NCBI GenBank assembly: GCA_016874175.1
Contig: VGUP01000003.1
Location: forward strand, 1-52,826
Origin: Gammaproteobacteria bacterium
GTDB taxonomy: Bacteria > Pseudomonadota > Gammaproteobacteria > Steroidobacterales > Steroidobacteraceae
Direction: 5' to 3'
DNA: 52,826 bases
A program made the translations under genes and the position numbers. This document shows positions 10,890 to 20,151 of the stretch, one piece after another. How positions within the stretch are numbered: position 1 is the stretch's first letter; every line of letters starts with the position of its first letter. The notes under the pieces were generated by a model. That model was given only the letters and a program-made list of their open reading frames with translations, was not told where the DNA came from and did no database searches.

Positions 10890-10917
10890 TCTTGGGGTGC
10901 TAGCCGCCGATTTCAAG
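10890..10917 (-). promoter_or_regulatory. Sigma-32-type heat-shock promoter of htpG
   Basis: On the minus strand: CTTGAAA (10917-10911), 13-nt spacer, CCCCAAGA (10897-10890), just upstream of htpG. Confidence 0.75.
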
Positions 10918-10954
10918 GGGCAGCGTCGAGAGTCGCCCGCGCAACGACGCACCA

Positions 10955-11014
10955 GGTCAGCTTGGCACAGGGTCGGCCTGGCACGAGGTCAGCCGGGAAC
11001 TGGTCAGCTACGGA
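10955..11014. repeat. Degenerate ~16-bp tandem repeat (GGTCAGCyTGGCAc), 4 copies
   Basis: ggtcagcttggcacag/ggtcggcctggcacga/ggtcagccgggaact/ggtcagctac; ggtc at 10955, 10971, 10987, 11002. Confidence 0.6.
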
Positions 11015-12392
11015 CGATGCGATAGCAAGGTACGTAGGCGGCACCCGGCAGCTTCATGCGCTGCTGCGCCACGAACCCCGTCAGCAACTCATCGAGCATG
11101 GCCATGATGGCCGGGTCGCCCACCAGCTCGAACGGCCCATGGCGCTCGATCGCGCGGATGCCGTGCTCCTTCACGTTGCCGCTGACGATACCGGAGAACG
11201 CCCGGCGCAGATCCGCAGCCAATTGGTGCGCCGGCTGCTCACGATGCAAACGCAAAGTACGCATCGAGGCATGGGTGACTTCGAACGGACGCTGGAATTC
11301 CGGATCGATCCGCAGCAGCCAGTTGAAATTGAAGGAGTCCGAATGTTTCTTGCGATAGTCGCGCACCTCGTCGACACTGCGATCCATGATGCGCGCCACT
11401 TCGGCCTGATCTTCGATCACGATGCGGATGCGATCGAGGGCAGCCTCGCCAACGGTTTTGGCGAGGAAGTCACGAATTTTTTCGAAGTAGGCCGCACTCT
11501 TGCGCGGCCCGGTGAGCACCACCGGGAAGCGTTGTTCGGCGTTGGCCGGATCGAGCAGGATGCCGAGCAGATAAAAGATTTCTTCGGCCGTACCCACACC
11601 ACCCGGAAAAACCACCAGGCCGTGCGCCACCCGCACGAAGGCCTCGAGACGCTTTTCGATATCCGGCATGATCACGAGATTATTGACGATCGGGTTCGGC
11701 GGCTCGGCGGCGATGATCCCGGGCTCGGTCAAACCGACGTAGCGGCCAGCGACGATGCGCTGCTTGGCATGGCCGATAGTTGCGCCTTTCATGGGGCCTT
11801 TCATGGCGCCAGGTCCGCATCCCGTACACACATCGAGCCCGCGCAGCCCGAGCTCGTAGCCGACGCGTTTGGTGTATTCGTACTCTTCGCGATTGATCGA
11901 ATGTCCGCCCCAGCAGACGATCAGGTTCGGTCGCGATTTATGATCGAGCAAGCGGGCGTTGCGCAGGATGTGGAACACCGCATTGGTGATCGACTGTGGC
12001 CGTGCCAGATCGAAGCGACCACTATCGACAATTTCATTGGCGGTATAAACGATGTCACGCAACACTGCGAACAGTAATTCTTTAGTACCCTGGATCATCT
12101 GCCCGTCGACGAAGGCCATCGCCGGGGCGTTGCGAATCTCGAGCTTGACACCGAAAGCGTGCCGCAAGATCCGAATGTCGAAGTCGCGATAACGATCGAA
12201 GATTTCGCGAGCGTCGTCGGTATCGCTACCGGCATTGAGAACGGCGAGTGCACACTGCCGAAAAAGCGGATAGAGGCCACCCTGCCCGGTCGACAACAAC
12301 TGCTCGATCTCGTCCTGCGACAGACTCTCGAGGGCGCCGCGCGGGGCGACGCGGGCGTCGACGACTTCGGGGATGACGATGCTGGTTTCCAA
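11004..12392 (-). CDS. ppnN: PpnN-like nucleotide 5'-monophosphate nucleosidase (LOG family)
   Basis: PGGVGTAEE motif, CTGCGPGAMKGPMKGA; TTG start at 12392 gives METSIVIPEVV. Confidence 0.85.
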   Translation of the reverse strand: METSIVIPEVVDARVAPRGALESLSQDEIEQLLSTGQGGLYPLFRQCALAVLNAGSDTDDAREIFDRYRDFDIRILRHAFGVKLEIRNAPAMAFVDGQMIQGTKELLFAVLRDIVYTANEIVDSGRFDLARPQSITNAVFHILRNARLLDHKSRPNLIVCWGGHSINREEYEYTKRVGYELGLRGLDVCTGCGPGAMKGPMKGATIGHAKQRIVAGRYVGLTEPGIIAAEPPNPIVNNLVIMPDIEKRLEAFVRVAHGLVVFPGGVGTAEEIFYLLGILLDPANAEQRFPVVLTGPRKSAAYFEKIRDFLAKTVGEAALDRIRIVIEDQAEVARIMDRSVDEVRDYRKKHSDSFNFNWLLRIDPEFQRPFEVTHASMRTLRLHREQPAHQLAADLRRAFSGIVSGNVKEHGIRAIERHGPFELVGDPAIMAMLDELLTGFVAQQRMKLPGAAYVPCYRIVRS

Positions 12393-12436
12393 GAGGCACT
12401 CCGTGGTCGGCTTTGCGCAAGGATAGCCGGAGGGGA

Positions 12437-12940
12437 TCAGGGGCGGATGTTGATCGGCGTACCGTCGGCCACCAGCATCCAGAATTCCATCATGTCGGCG
12501 TTGGTAAGGGCGATGCAACCATCGGTCCAGTCCTCGCGAGCGTAGTGCTCCGGGGGCCAGCGCGGCTCGTTGGGTAGCCCGTGGACCATGATGGCACCGC
12601 CAGGCTTGACGCCGGCTTTGCGTGCTCGCGCTACATCACGCGAGTCCGGATATGACACGCGTACCGAGAGGAAGAACTCGCTGCGCGGATTGCGCGTATC
12701 GAGAACATAGCGGCCCTCCGGGGTTCTGAAGTCGCCTTCCTGCTGCTTGTGGCCGATCGGGTTGAGGCCCAAAGAAATCCGGTAACTGCGCAGCAGTCTG
12801 GATTTCTGCCACAACTCGAGCCGACGCTGTGCCTTGTGCACAACGACCTCGGTCGCTGCGGGCAGCTGCGTCAGCGTCGCCCGCGCAGCCGTGGGCAGCA
12901 GCGCGAGCACACAGAGCAAAACGATGACCGCCCGCGTCAT
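12437..12940 (-). CDS. L,D-transpeptidase (YkuD)
   Basis: Signal peptide; HGLPNE and DGCIALTNADM (catalytic Cys) motif. Confidence 0.85.
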   Translation of the reverse strand: MTRAVIVLLCVLALLPTAARATLTQLPAATEVVVHKAQRRLELWQKSRLLRSYRISLGLNPIGHKQQEGDFRTPEGRYVLDTRNPRSEFFLSVRVSYPDSRDVARARKAGVKPGGAIMVHGLPNEPRWPPEHYAREDWTDGCIALTNADMMEFWMLVADGTPINIRP

Positions 12941-12947
12941 GCCGGGA

Positions 12948-14378
12948 TCAAAGGCTGGAGTCGGTCGACACCGAAGGGCTCGGCGGCGGGCTGCGTGCCG
13001 CACGATCGGCCAGCGTGGCCGGGCGCTCATCGGGCAGTTGCAGCGTCCGTCCGCGCCGCAGCTTAGCAGAAGTCGACAAGCCGTTGAGCTCGGCCACCCG
13101 GTTCACGTTGTAACCGTACTTCCGCGCGATCTGCCGCAGCGTCTCGCCCCTCTTGACCCGATGTGTCCGCGGCCCTACCTGCGCGACGAATAACTGGTTA
13201 GCACCCACGCGTTGAATGAATTCGACCGTCGTCATTTTCTGCTCGGCGGGCAGGCGCAATCGATAGCCGCGGGGCACGAAGCGCGAGCCGGACCAGACGG
13301 GCGGTCGCAGTGCCGGGTTGAGCTCGCGCAGTTGCGCCATCGGCACACCTAGCGTTCGCTCGAGCTGCGAGGTAGCGGCGTATCCCGGCATTTCGACCTC
13401 GTGAAAACTCATCTCCGGTGCGCGGACTAACCCAGGAAAATAGCGCGTGGCGTTTTGATCGATGGTGAGCGCGGCGAGGAACGACGGGAAAAAGTTTCGC
13501 GATGCAAAACCGAAGGAGCGACTCTGATAGCGGCGCGCGATGATGGCGAAATCGTCGGTACCCATGGTCTCACGTGCCCGGCGCATGCCGGCAGGACCGT
13601 GGTTGTAGGCCGTGATCGCCAGCGGCCAGCTGCCGAGCAGCCGGTAATTGTTAAGCAACAGGCGCGCCGCCGCTTCAGTCGAGCGAAACGGATCGAGTCG
13701 CTCATCGACGATATCATCGACGCGCATGTAGAGCCGACCGGTCGAACGCATGAACTGCCACAGGCCGGAGGCACCGACCTTCGAGTACGCCGTCGGCGTA
13801 AACGACGACTCGACATGCGGCAGCGCAGCCAGCTCGGGCGGCAAACCGAGGCGTGAGAAGGTCGATGCAATGTGCGACTCCCAGGTTCCGGAGCGCACGA
13901 TCCCGGCGCGAAAGCGGTCTGCCTGACCAAGCTGAAAACGCACTTCGTCGCGAGCTGCACGCAAACGCGCGGGCGTGGCCTCGCTCCCCCACAGCTCGAT
14001 CACGCGCCGGGCATCGGCTGAAGCCTGCGTGAGATCGCTGTGCTCTAGCGCCTTCGCGGCCTCATCGAGAGCGCTGTTCCAGCGCTCGCGAGCTTGGGAG
14101 ATTCGCTGGCGGCGCATGGCAGAACCGGACGGTCCCGCGGCGGTAAGATCGACAATTTCATAGACGACCGCGAGATTGCGCTCGTCGTGCATGAAGCCCT
14201 GCAGTGTGGTGATTTCGCTGTAGACGCGAATCCAGAAATCGACATCGCGCTGCAGTTCGGGGGGCCGCGGGATCTCCAGCGAGATGGCCGGGACCGCCGC
14301 CTGCTGCGCAGGCGCGACCGGCAGCAGGAAAAAGACTGTGACGAGAAGAGTGCTTGCTGTGGAAATTATCCGGCGCAA
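12948..14378 (-). CDS. MltD-like lytic transglycosylase with LysM domain
   Basis: SLT domain LPHVESSFTPTAYSKVGASGLWQFM; C-terminal LysM HRVKRGETLRQIARKYG. Confidence 0.88.
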   Translation of the reverse strand: MRRIISTASTLLVTVFFLLPVAPAQQAAVPAISLEIPRPPELQRDVDFWIRVYSEITTLQGFMHDERNLAVVYEIVDLTAAGPSGSAMRRQRISQARERWNSALDEAAKALEHSDLTQASADARRVIELWGSEATPARLRAARDEVRFQLGQADRFRAGIVRSGTWESHIASTFSRLGLPPELAALPHVESSFTPTAYSKVGASGLWQFMRSTGRLYMRVDDIVDERLDPFRSTEAAARLLLNNYRLLGSWPLAITAYNHGPAGMRRARETMGTDDFAIIARRYQSRSFGFASRNFFPSFLAALTIDQNATRYFPGLVRAPEMSFHEVEMPGYAATSQLERTLGVPMAQLRELNPALRPPVWSGSRFVPRGYRLRLPAEQKMTTVEFIQRVGANQLFVAQVGPRTHRVKRGETLRQIARKYGYNVNRVAELNGLSTSAKLRRGRTLQLPDERPATLADRAARSPPPSPSVSTDSSL

Positions 14379-14382
14379 GGCC

Positions 14383-15093
14383 TCACCCGCACTTGGAATC
14401 GCCGCAGTTCAGGCAGGTCATGCAGCCGTCCATCATCACCACGGCCGCCGTGCTGCACTTCGAGCAAAGCTGCGCGCCCTCGGGGAAGTGCGACTTTGCG
14501 AACGCATCGGCCTGCTTGCTGCGGGCTTCGAACTCGGCACGCTTTTCGTCGACGAGCTTCTTTTGATGCTCGTCGAGCTCGGGTCGACCCATGAGGCCGA
14601 TGGTCTGCAAGTGTTTCTCGATGACATAGCCGAGCTCGGCAATGATCGAGGGCATGAACTTGCCACCGGGCTGCCAATAGCCGCCGCGCGGATCGAACAC
14701 AGCTTTCAATTCTTCGACCAGGAAAGTGACATCACCACCCTTGCGGAACACGGCGGAAATGATGCGCGTCAGGGCAACGATCCACTGATAGTGATCGAGG
14801 TTCTTCGAGTTGATGAACACCTCGAACGGACGTCGCTGTTCGTACTCGGTACCTTCGTTGAGGATGATGTCGTTGATGGTCACGTACATCGCGTGATCGG
14901 AGACCGGTGTCTTGATTTTGTAGGTCGAACCGATCAGCACCTCGGGGCGCTGCACTTCCTCTGTGAGTCTGACGACTTTGCCACCATGCGACGTCGTGCG
15001 CTCGGGAGCTGCGGCAGGAGCCGGCTCTGCACCCGGCTTCTGCACACGATATTTGGAGATCTTGCGATCGATCTTAATAGCGGCCATTTGCAA
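14383..15093 (-). CDS. NrdJb-like accessory/C-terminal protein of class II ribonucleotide reductase (TSCPD type)
   Basis: C-terminal CSKC...CLNCGDSKCG; adjacent to nrdJ large chain. Confidence 0.8.
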   Translation of the reverse strand: MQMAAIKIDRKISKYRVQKPGAEPAPAAAPERTTSHGGKVVRLTEEVQRPEVLIGSTYKIKTPVSDHAMYVTINDIILNEGTEYEQRRPFEVFINSKNLDHYQWIVALTRIISAVFRKGGDVTFLVEELKAVFDPRGGYWQPGGKFMPSIIAELGYVIEKHLQTIGLMGRPELDEHQKKLVDEKRAEFEARSKQADAFAKSHFPEGAQLCSKCSTAAVVMMDGCMTCLNCGDSKCG

Positions 15094-15100
15094 CTGATCC

Positions 15101-17248
15101 TCAGAACTTGCCGTAGTAGCCTTCTTTCAAGGCGTCGTACAAATTTGCGGCGGTGTGTTTCTCGCCGTCGTATTCGATTTCCTCATCGCCCTTCACCGAC
15201 ACCTCGGAGCCGTCTTCGAGCGTGAACACGTAAGTGGTGTTCTTGAGGTCCTCTTCCTTGACGAGCACGCCCTGGAAAGCCTCTGGGTTGAAGCGGAAGG
15301 TCGTGCAACCCTTCAGCCCCTTCTCGTGGGCGTACAGGTAGATATCTTTGAAAGATTCGTACTTGAAGTCGGTCGGGACGTTCGCGGTCTTGGAGATCGA
15401 GGAGTCGATCCACTTCTGCGAGGCGGCCTGAATGTCGACGTGCTCGGTCGGCGTGATGTCGTCTGCCGTCGTGAAATAGTCGGGCAACTTCTCGGCCGGA
15501 TTGGTCGAGTTCGGCATGGCCTTCGAGTTGATGAGCTCGCGGTACGCGAGCAGCTCGAAAGAGAACACGTCGACTTTTTCTTTGGACTTCTTGCCTTCGC
15601 GAATGACGTTGCGGAAATAGTGATGCGCGAACGAGGGCTCGATACCGTTGCTGGCATTGTTGGCGAGCGACAGCGAGATTGTGCCGGTCGGCGCAATCGA
15701 GGTGTGGTGGGTGAACCGCGCACCGACCAGCGCCAGCTGATCGACCAGCGCCGGCGCCACCGTCGCCACACGCTGCATATAGCGGCTGTAGCGTGCGTGC
15801 AGCACGCGTCCGGGGATCTTGCTGCCGACCTTCCAGCCATCGCGCGCCATCTCGGGACGCTTGCGCAGCATCTCGGCAGTGACCGTGAACTCTTCGTTCA
15901 TGATCGGCGCGGGTCCTTTCTCGCGCGCGAGTTCGAGCGCCGCATCCCAGCCGGAAACCGCCATCTCTCGCGAGACGTCTTCGGTGAACTGCACGGACTC
16001 GGGCGAGCCGTACTTCATGCGCAGCAGCGCCATGGTGCTGCCGAGACCGAGGAAGCCCATGCCATGCCGGCGCTTACGCAGGATCTCGTTGCGCTGCCCC
16101 TCGAGCGGCAGTCCGTTGACCTCGACCACGTTGTCGAGCATGCGCGTGAATACTTTGACGACCTCGCGATACTCCGCCCAGTCGAACTCGATCTGCTCGG
16201 TGAAGGCGTTACGCACGAATCGCGTGAGGTTGACCGAACCCAGCAGGCACGAGCCATACGGCGGCAGCGGCTGTTCGCCGCAGGGGTTGGTGGCGCGGAT
16301 GTTCTCGCACCACCAGTTGTTATTCATTTCATTGACGCGGTCGATGAGGATGAACCCAGGCTCCGCGAAATCGTAGGTGGACGACATGATGACGTCCCAC
16401 ATGCGTCGCGCCGGCAGCGTCTTGTAGATCTTGCAGGCGACGAGCCCACTTTCGCCGACCACGAAGTTCTCGGAATAAGGCCACTCGCGCCAGACGTATT
16501 TGCTCTCGTCAGCAAGGTCGGGCTTGTCGGTTTCGAATTCTTTGCGCAGCAGCGGGAAAGCGAGCTTCCACTCGCGGTCCTCGCGGACTGCCTGCATGAA
16601 CTCGTCGGTGATCAGCAGCGACAGATTGAACTGACGCAGGCGGCCGTTCTCGCGCTTGGCGCGGATGAACTCCATGGCATCCGGGTGACCGACATCGAAG
16701 GTGCCCATTTGCGCGCCGCGACGACCGCCCGCCGACGACACCGTGAAGCACATCTTGTCGTAGATATCCATGAACGACAGCGGACCCGAGGTGTAGGCGC
16801 CGGCGCCCGAGACGTAGGCACCCCGCGGGCGCAGCGTCGAGAATTCGTAGCCGATACCGCAACCGGCTTTCAGCGTGAGACCCGCCTCGTGAACCTTGTT
16901 GAGGATGTCGTCCATCGAGTCGCGGATCGTCCCCGACACGGTACAATTGATGGTCGAGGTCGCCGGCTTATGCTCGAGCGCGCCCGCATTCGAGGTGATG
17001 CGGCCAGCGGGAATGGCCCCGCGACGCAACGCCCAAAGAAATCGCTCGTACCAATGCTCGCGCCGCGCGGTCGCTTCAACATCGGCGAGGGCGCGGGCGA
17101 CACGCTGGTAGGTGTCGTCCATGGTTTTGTCGATGGGATCGCCACTCTTGGCAACGAGGCGATATTTTTTGCCCCAAATGTCCATCGACGCTTCCTGGAA
17201 CGGAATACCGTCGACGTCTTTCGCCTCGAGTTTGACGACGCTGTTCAT
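15101..17248 (-). CDS. nrdJ: Adenosylcobalamin-dependent ribonucleoside-diphosphate reductase, catalytic chain
   Basis: NCTVSGTIRDSMDD, NPCGEQPLPPYGSCLLGSVNL, TGTISLSLANNASNGIEP; ATG at 17248 (upstream start 17266 possible). Confidence 0.9.
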   Translation of the reverse strand: MNSVVKLEAKDVDGIPFQEASMDIWGKKYRLVAKSGDPIDKTMDDTYQRVARALADVEATARREHWYERFLWALRRGAIPAGRITSNAGALEHKPATSTINCTVSGTIRDSMDDILNKVHEAGLTLKAGCGIGYEFSTLRPRGAYVSGAGAYTSGPLSFMDIYDKMCFTVSSAGGRRGAQMGTFDVGHPDAMEFIRAKRENGRLRQFNLSLLITDEFMQAVREDREWKLAFPLLRKEFETDKPDLADESKYVWREWPYSENFVVGESGLVACKIYKTLPARRMWDVIMSSTYDFAEPGFILIDRVNEMNNNWWCENIRATNPCGEQPLPPYGSCLLGSVNLTRFVRNAFTEQIEFDWAEYREVVKVFTRMLDNVVEVNGLPLEGQRNEILRKRRHGMGFLGLGSTMALLRMKYGSPESVQFTEDVSREMAVSGWDAALELAREKGPAPIMNEEFTVTAEMLRKRPEMARDGWKVGSKIPGRVLHARYSRYMQRVATVAPALVDQLALVGARFTHHTSIAPTGTISLSLANNASNGIEPSFAHHYFRNVIREGKKSKEKVDVFSFELLAYRELINSKAMPNSTNPAEKLPDYFTTADDITPTEHVDIQAASQKWIDSSISKTANVPTDFKYESFKDIYLYAHEKGLKGCTTFRFNPEAFQGVLVKEEDLKNTTYVFTLEDGSEVSVKGDEEIEYDGEKHTAANLYDALKEGYYGKF

Positions 17249-17262
17249 GCCTGTTTCGGGCC

Positions 17263-17406
17263 TCAAAATCCGATAAAAACAACCAATTCATAGAGGACGC
17301 CAATAACGAGAGGACCCAAGGCCGCCAGAGGCACCCACGGATACTTGTTCTCTTTCTTGGTGGTGGGCCGAATAACGACCACTTCCCCTGCCCCCGACTC
17401 CTTCAT
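17263..17406 (-). CDS. Small (47 aa) single-TM protein leading the nrdJ operon
   Basis: MKESGAGEVVVIRPTTKKENKYPWVPLAALGPLVIGVLYELVVFIGF*; ends 14 nt before nrdJ ATG; below the ORF-track cutoff. Confidence 0.5.
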   Translation of the reverse strand: MKESGAGEVVVIRPTTKKENKYPWVPLAALGPLVIGVLYELVVFIGF

Positions 17407-17421
17407 CTGCGCATTGAACCC

Positions 17422-17437
17422 GCACAAGATGTTGTGT
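17422..17437. promoter_or_regulatory. Putative NrdR box 1
   Basis: gcacaagatgttgtgt; resembles consensus acaCwAtATaTwgtgt. Confidence 0.6.
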
Positions 17438-17598
17438 CGACGGCGAGAGAGTAAGCACGCCTCCGGAGAGCGTCAAGGCTTAATCTGCTTTTCGGATACG
17501 CTTATTTAGTTCAGATAAATCATGTACTTATAAAAAATCGGGCTGTAAAAGTCTTGTCTGTCTGATGTCAACAGCCGAATGCTGGTTGTAGTTTGCAA

Positions 17599-17614
17599 GT
17601 ACAAGATGTTGTGT
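17599..17614. promoter_or_regulatory. Putative NrdR box 2
   Basis: gtacaagatgttgtgt; shares exact 14-mer acaagatgttgtgt with box 1. Confidence 0.55.
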
Positions 17615-17705
17615 TTCTGCTCCTTTCCACACAATGCGCACAAGTTATCCTCTTGAAAGCCGGGCCAAGATCCGCATATCCCCTCCCCCAAGCCGGAGAT
17701 CACGC

Positions 17706-19217
17706 ATGAAAGACGCGCGTGCCAACGCGACCCCTTACCGAGCGCTGTACCAAGCATTGCTCGGCGCGCTGCTCGCGGCCGTGTCTTTGCCGGTCACGGC
17801 ACAAACCGTGGACGCCGCGGCCGAGCCCCGCACCGACGCCCTACGCAGCGATAGCATCCGCAGCAGTGATAGCGCGCGCTCCGTGGCGCCCATGCCCTCG
17901 CTCGCGCCCATGATCAAGCGAGTGTCACCGGCGGTCGTCAGCATCGGCATTCAAGGCGCGGTGCGCGAACAGGGTCGCAACCCGCTGTTCGACGACCCTT
18001 TCTTTCGACGCTTTTTCAACGTTCCGCCCGATTCGGGGGCACGCGAGCGGCCCTTCCAGTCGGCTGGCTCTGGGGTGATCGTCGATGGCAAACAGGGCTA
18101 CATCATCACCAACGCGCATGTGGTCGAAAATGCGCGCGAAATCACCGTGACCCTGTCCGACCAACGACAGTTTCCGGCCAAGGTTGTCGGCACCGACCCA
18201 CGCACCGACATCGCCGTCATCCAGATCAAATCGGGGAGCCTCGCGCAGGTCGTGCTTGGTGATTCCGATCGTCTCGAGCCCGGCGATTACGTCGCGGCCA
18301 TCGGTAATCCCTTCGGACTGCAGCAGTCGGTGTCCTACGGCATCGTCAGTGCACTCGGCCGCTCCGGCATGAACCCCGATGGTTTCGAGAGCCTCATTCA
18401 GACCGATGCCTCGATCAACCCCGGCAATTCCGGCGGTGCGCTCGTCAACCTGCGTGGCGAACTGGTCGGCATCAACAACATGATTCTCTCGGGCAGCGGC
18501 GGCAACATCGGCATTGGTTTTGCCATCCCCGTGAACATGGCGCGCAGCGTCATGGACCAACTCATCAAATATGGCTCGGTCAAGCGCGGTCAGCTCGGCG
18601 TGACCATCGCCCCCGTCACGCCCGATATCGCCGAGGCCTTGGGCATCAGCACGGCCGGCGGCGCGCTCGTCACCCAGGTGCTCAAAGATTCCGCAGCGGC
18701 ACGCGCCGGAATTCGCGCAGGCGACGTCGTCTCTTCCATCAACGGCCGCAGCGTCAAATCGGCGGCCGAGTTCCGCAACGCGATCGGCTTGCTGCGCGTC
18801 GGTGACAAGGTTGAGCTCTCGTTGCTGCGTGACGGTGAGTCGCGCAAATTGACCGCCGAGGTGGCCGACCCGGCCGCACAAACTCCGGCCGCTGCCGAGG
18901 GCAACGACAAAAACGTTCCCGAAGGCGGCCAGCATCGCGCCCTCGAAGGCGCACAACTCGAAGACAGCCCGGGCAGCAGCGGTGGCGATAACCGTGGCAA
19001 CGGCGCCGGCGTGCTGGTGCGCGCAGTGGCCGCAGGTAGCCCGGCTGCGAACGCGGGCCTGCGCGCCAACGATCTGATCGTCGCCGCGAATGGCACGCGG
19101 ATCACCAACCGCAGCGATCTCAGCAATGCTTGGCGGGCCACCAGCAATCGCGGCGGCAGCACACTTGTGCTGCAGGTCAGGCGCGCTGGCGAAACGACCA
19201 TCATCCTGCTGCGCTGA
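17706..19217 (+). CDS. DegP/MucD-type Do-family serine protease with two PDZ domains
   Basis: TNAHVVENA (His), DPRTDIAVI (Asp), NPGNSGGALVN (Ser); PDZ repeats. Confidence 0.92.
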   Translation: MKDARANATPYRALYQALLGALLAAVSLPVTAQTVDAAAEPRTDALRSDSIRSSDSARSVAPMPSLAPMIKRVSPAVVSIGIQGAVREQGRNPLFDDPFFRRFFNVPPDSGARERPFQSAGSGVIVDGKQGYIITNAHVVENAREITVTLSDQRQFPAKVVGTDPRTDIAVIQIKSGSLAQVVLGDSDRLEPGDYVAAIGNPFGLQQSVSYGIVSALGRSGMNPDGFESLIQTDASINPGNSGGALVNLRGELVGINNMILSGSGGNIGIGFAIPVNMARSVMDQLIKYGSVKRGQLGVTIAPVTPDIAEALGISTAGGALVTQVLKDSAAARAGIRAGDVVSSINGRSVKSAAEFRNAIGLLRVGDKVELSLLRDGESRKLTAEVADPAAQTPAAAEGNDKNVPEGGQHRALEGAQLEDSPGSSGGDNRGNGAGVLVRAVAAGSPAANAGLRANDLIVAANGTRITNRSDLSNAWRATSNRGGSTLVLQVRRAGETTIILLR

Positions 19218-19224
19218 CCAACGC

Positions 19225-20142
19225 GTGCGACCGCTCGAAATAACTTTGGTGGGTGGTACCGGCTTTGTCGGCAGTGCCCTCGCCGCGCGCCTTGCTGCCG
19301 AAGGTCATCGGCTGCGACTGCCCACTCGCGATCCGCGCGCGGTGCGGCAGCTTTCGGTGCTGCCCAACGCGGAACGCAAGCGCATCGATGTGCACGATCC
19401 GGTCGCGCTACGCGATGTGGTCGCCGGCAGCGATGTCGTCGTCAACCTGGTCGGCATCCTCAATGAAAAAGGCTCTTCGGGAGCAGGCTTCACCCGCGCC
19501 CATGCCGAACTCACGCGCAAAGTAATCGCCGCCTGCATCGAGAGCGGCGTCCCGCGCTATCTGCACATGAGCGCACTCGGGGCGGACGAAAACGGTCCGA
19601 GTCATTACCTGCGATCAAAGGGGGTCGCCGAGCGCCACGTGCGCGCCGCACCAAGCTCGCTCGACTGGACGATCTTCCGCCCCTCGGTAATCTTTGGTCG
19701 CGGCGACTCGCTGCTCAACCGCTTCGCGTCCCTGCTGGCGCTGAGCGGCGGCATCCTGCCGCTGGCGCGCGCTCAGGCGCGCTTCGCCCCGGTATGGGTC
19801 GAGGATGTGGTGTCGGCGTTCATGCTCGCTCTGCGGGGCGGAGCCACGAGCCACGAGTCCTACGATCTTTGCGGCCCCAAGGTCATGACCTTAGCGGACC
19901 TCGTGCGTCTCACGGGCGAGGTCGCGGGTACCGGCGCACGTGTGATCCCGCTTCCGGATGCCATCGGTCGCGTACAGGCCTTCGTCATGGATTTCGTGCC
20001 TGGCAAGCCCTTCTCCACGGATAACTATCGTTCCCTGAGGGTCGACAACGTTTGTCGCGACAACGGGTTCGACCGTCTGGGGATCACCCCGAGCTCGCTC
20101 GCCAGCATCGCCCCCACCTACCTCGGTCGTCGCTCGCGTTAA
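19225..20142 (+). CDS. NAD-dependent epimerase/dehydratase, NDUFA9-like
   Basis: GTG start; LVGGTGFVGSALAARLAAEGH Rossmann motif; complex I NDUFA9-like. Confidence 0.8.
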   Translation: MRPLEITLVGGTGFVGSALAARLAAEGHRLRLPTRDPRAVRQLSVLPNAERKRIDVHDPVALRDVVAGSDVVVNLVGILNEKGSSGAGFTRAHAELTRKVIAACIESGVPRYLHMSALGADENGPSHYLRSKGVAERHVRAAPSSLDWTIFRPSVIFGRGDSLLNRFASLLALSGGILPLARAQARFAPVWVEDVVSAFMLALRGGATSHESYDLCGPKVMTLADLVRLTGEVAGTGARVIPLPDAIGRVQAFVMDFVPGKPFSTDNYRSLRVDNVCRDNGFDRLGITPSSLASIAPTYLGRRSR

Positions 20143-20151
20143 CATCGGCGG

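Noticed and set aside
15155-17293. 712-aa ORF on the + strand opposite nrdJ
   Set aside because: Antisense shadow ORF typical of GC-rich DNA; nrdJ on the minus strand has full domain identity
17407-17640. Cobalamin riboswitch upstream of B12-dependent nrdJ
   Set aside because: No B12-box-like conserved core could be recognised by eye
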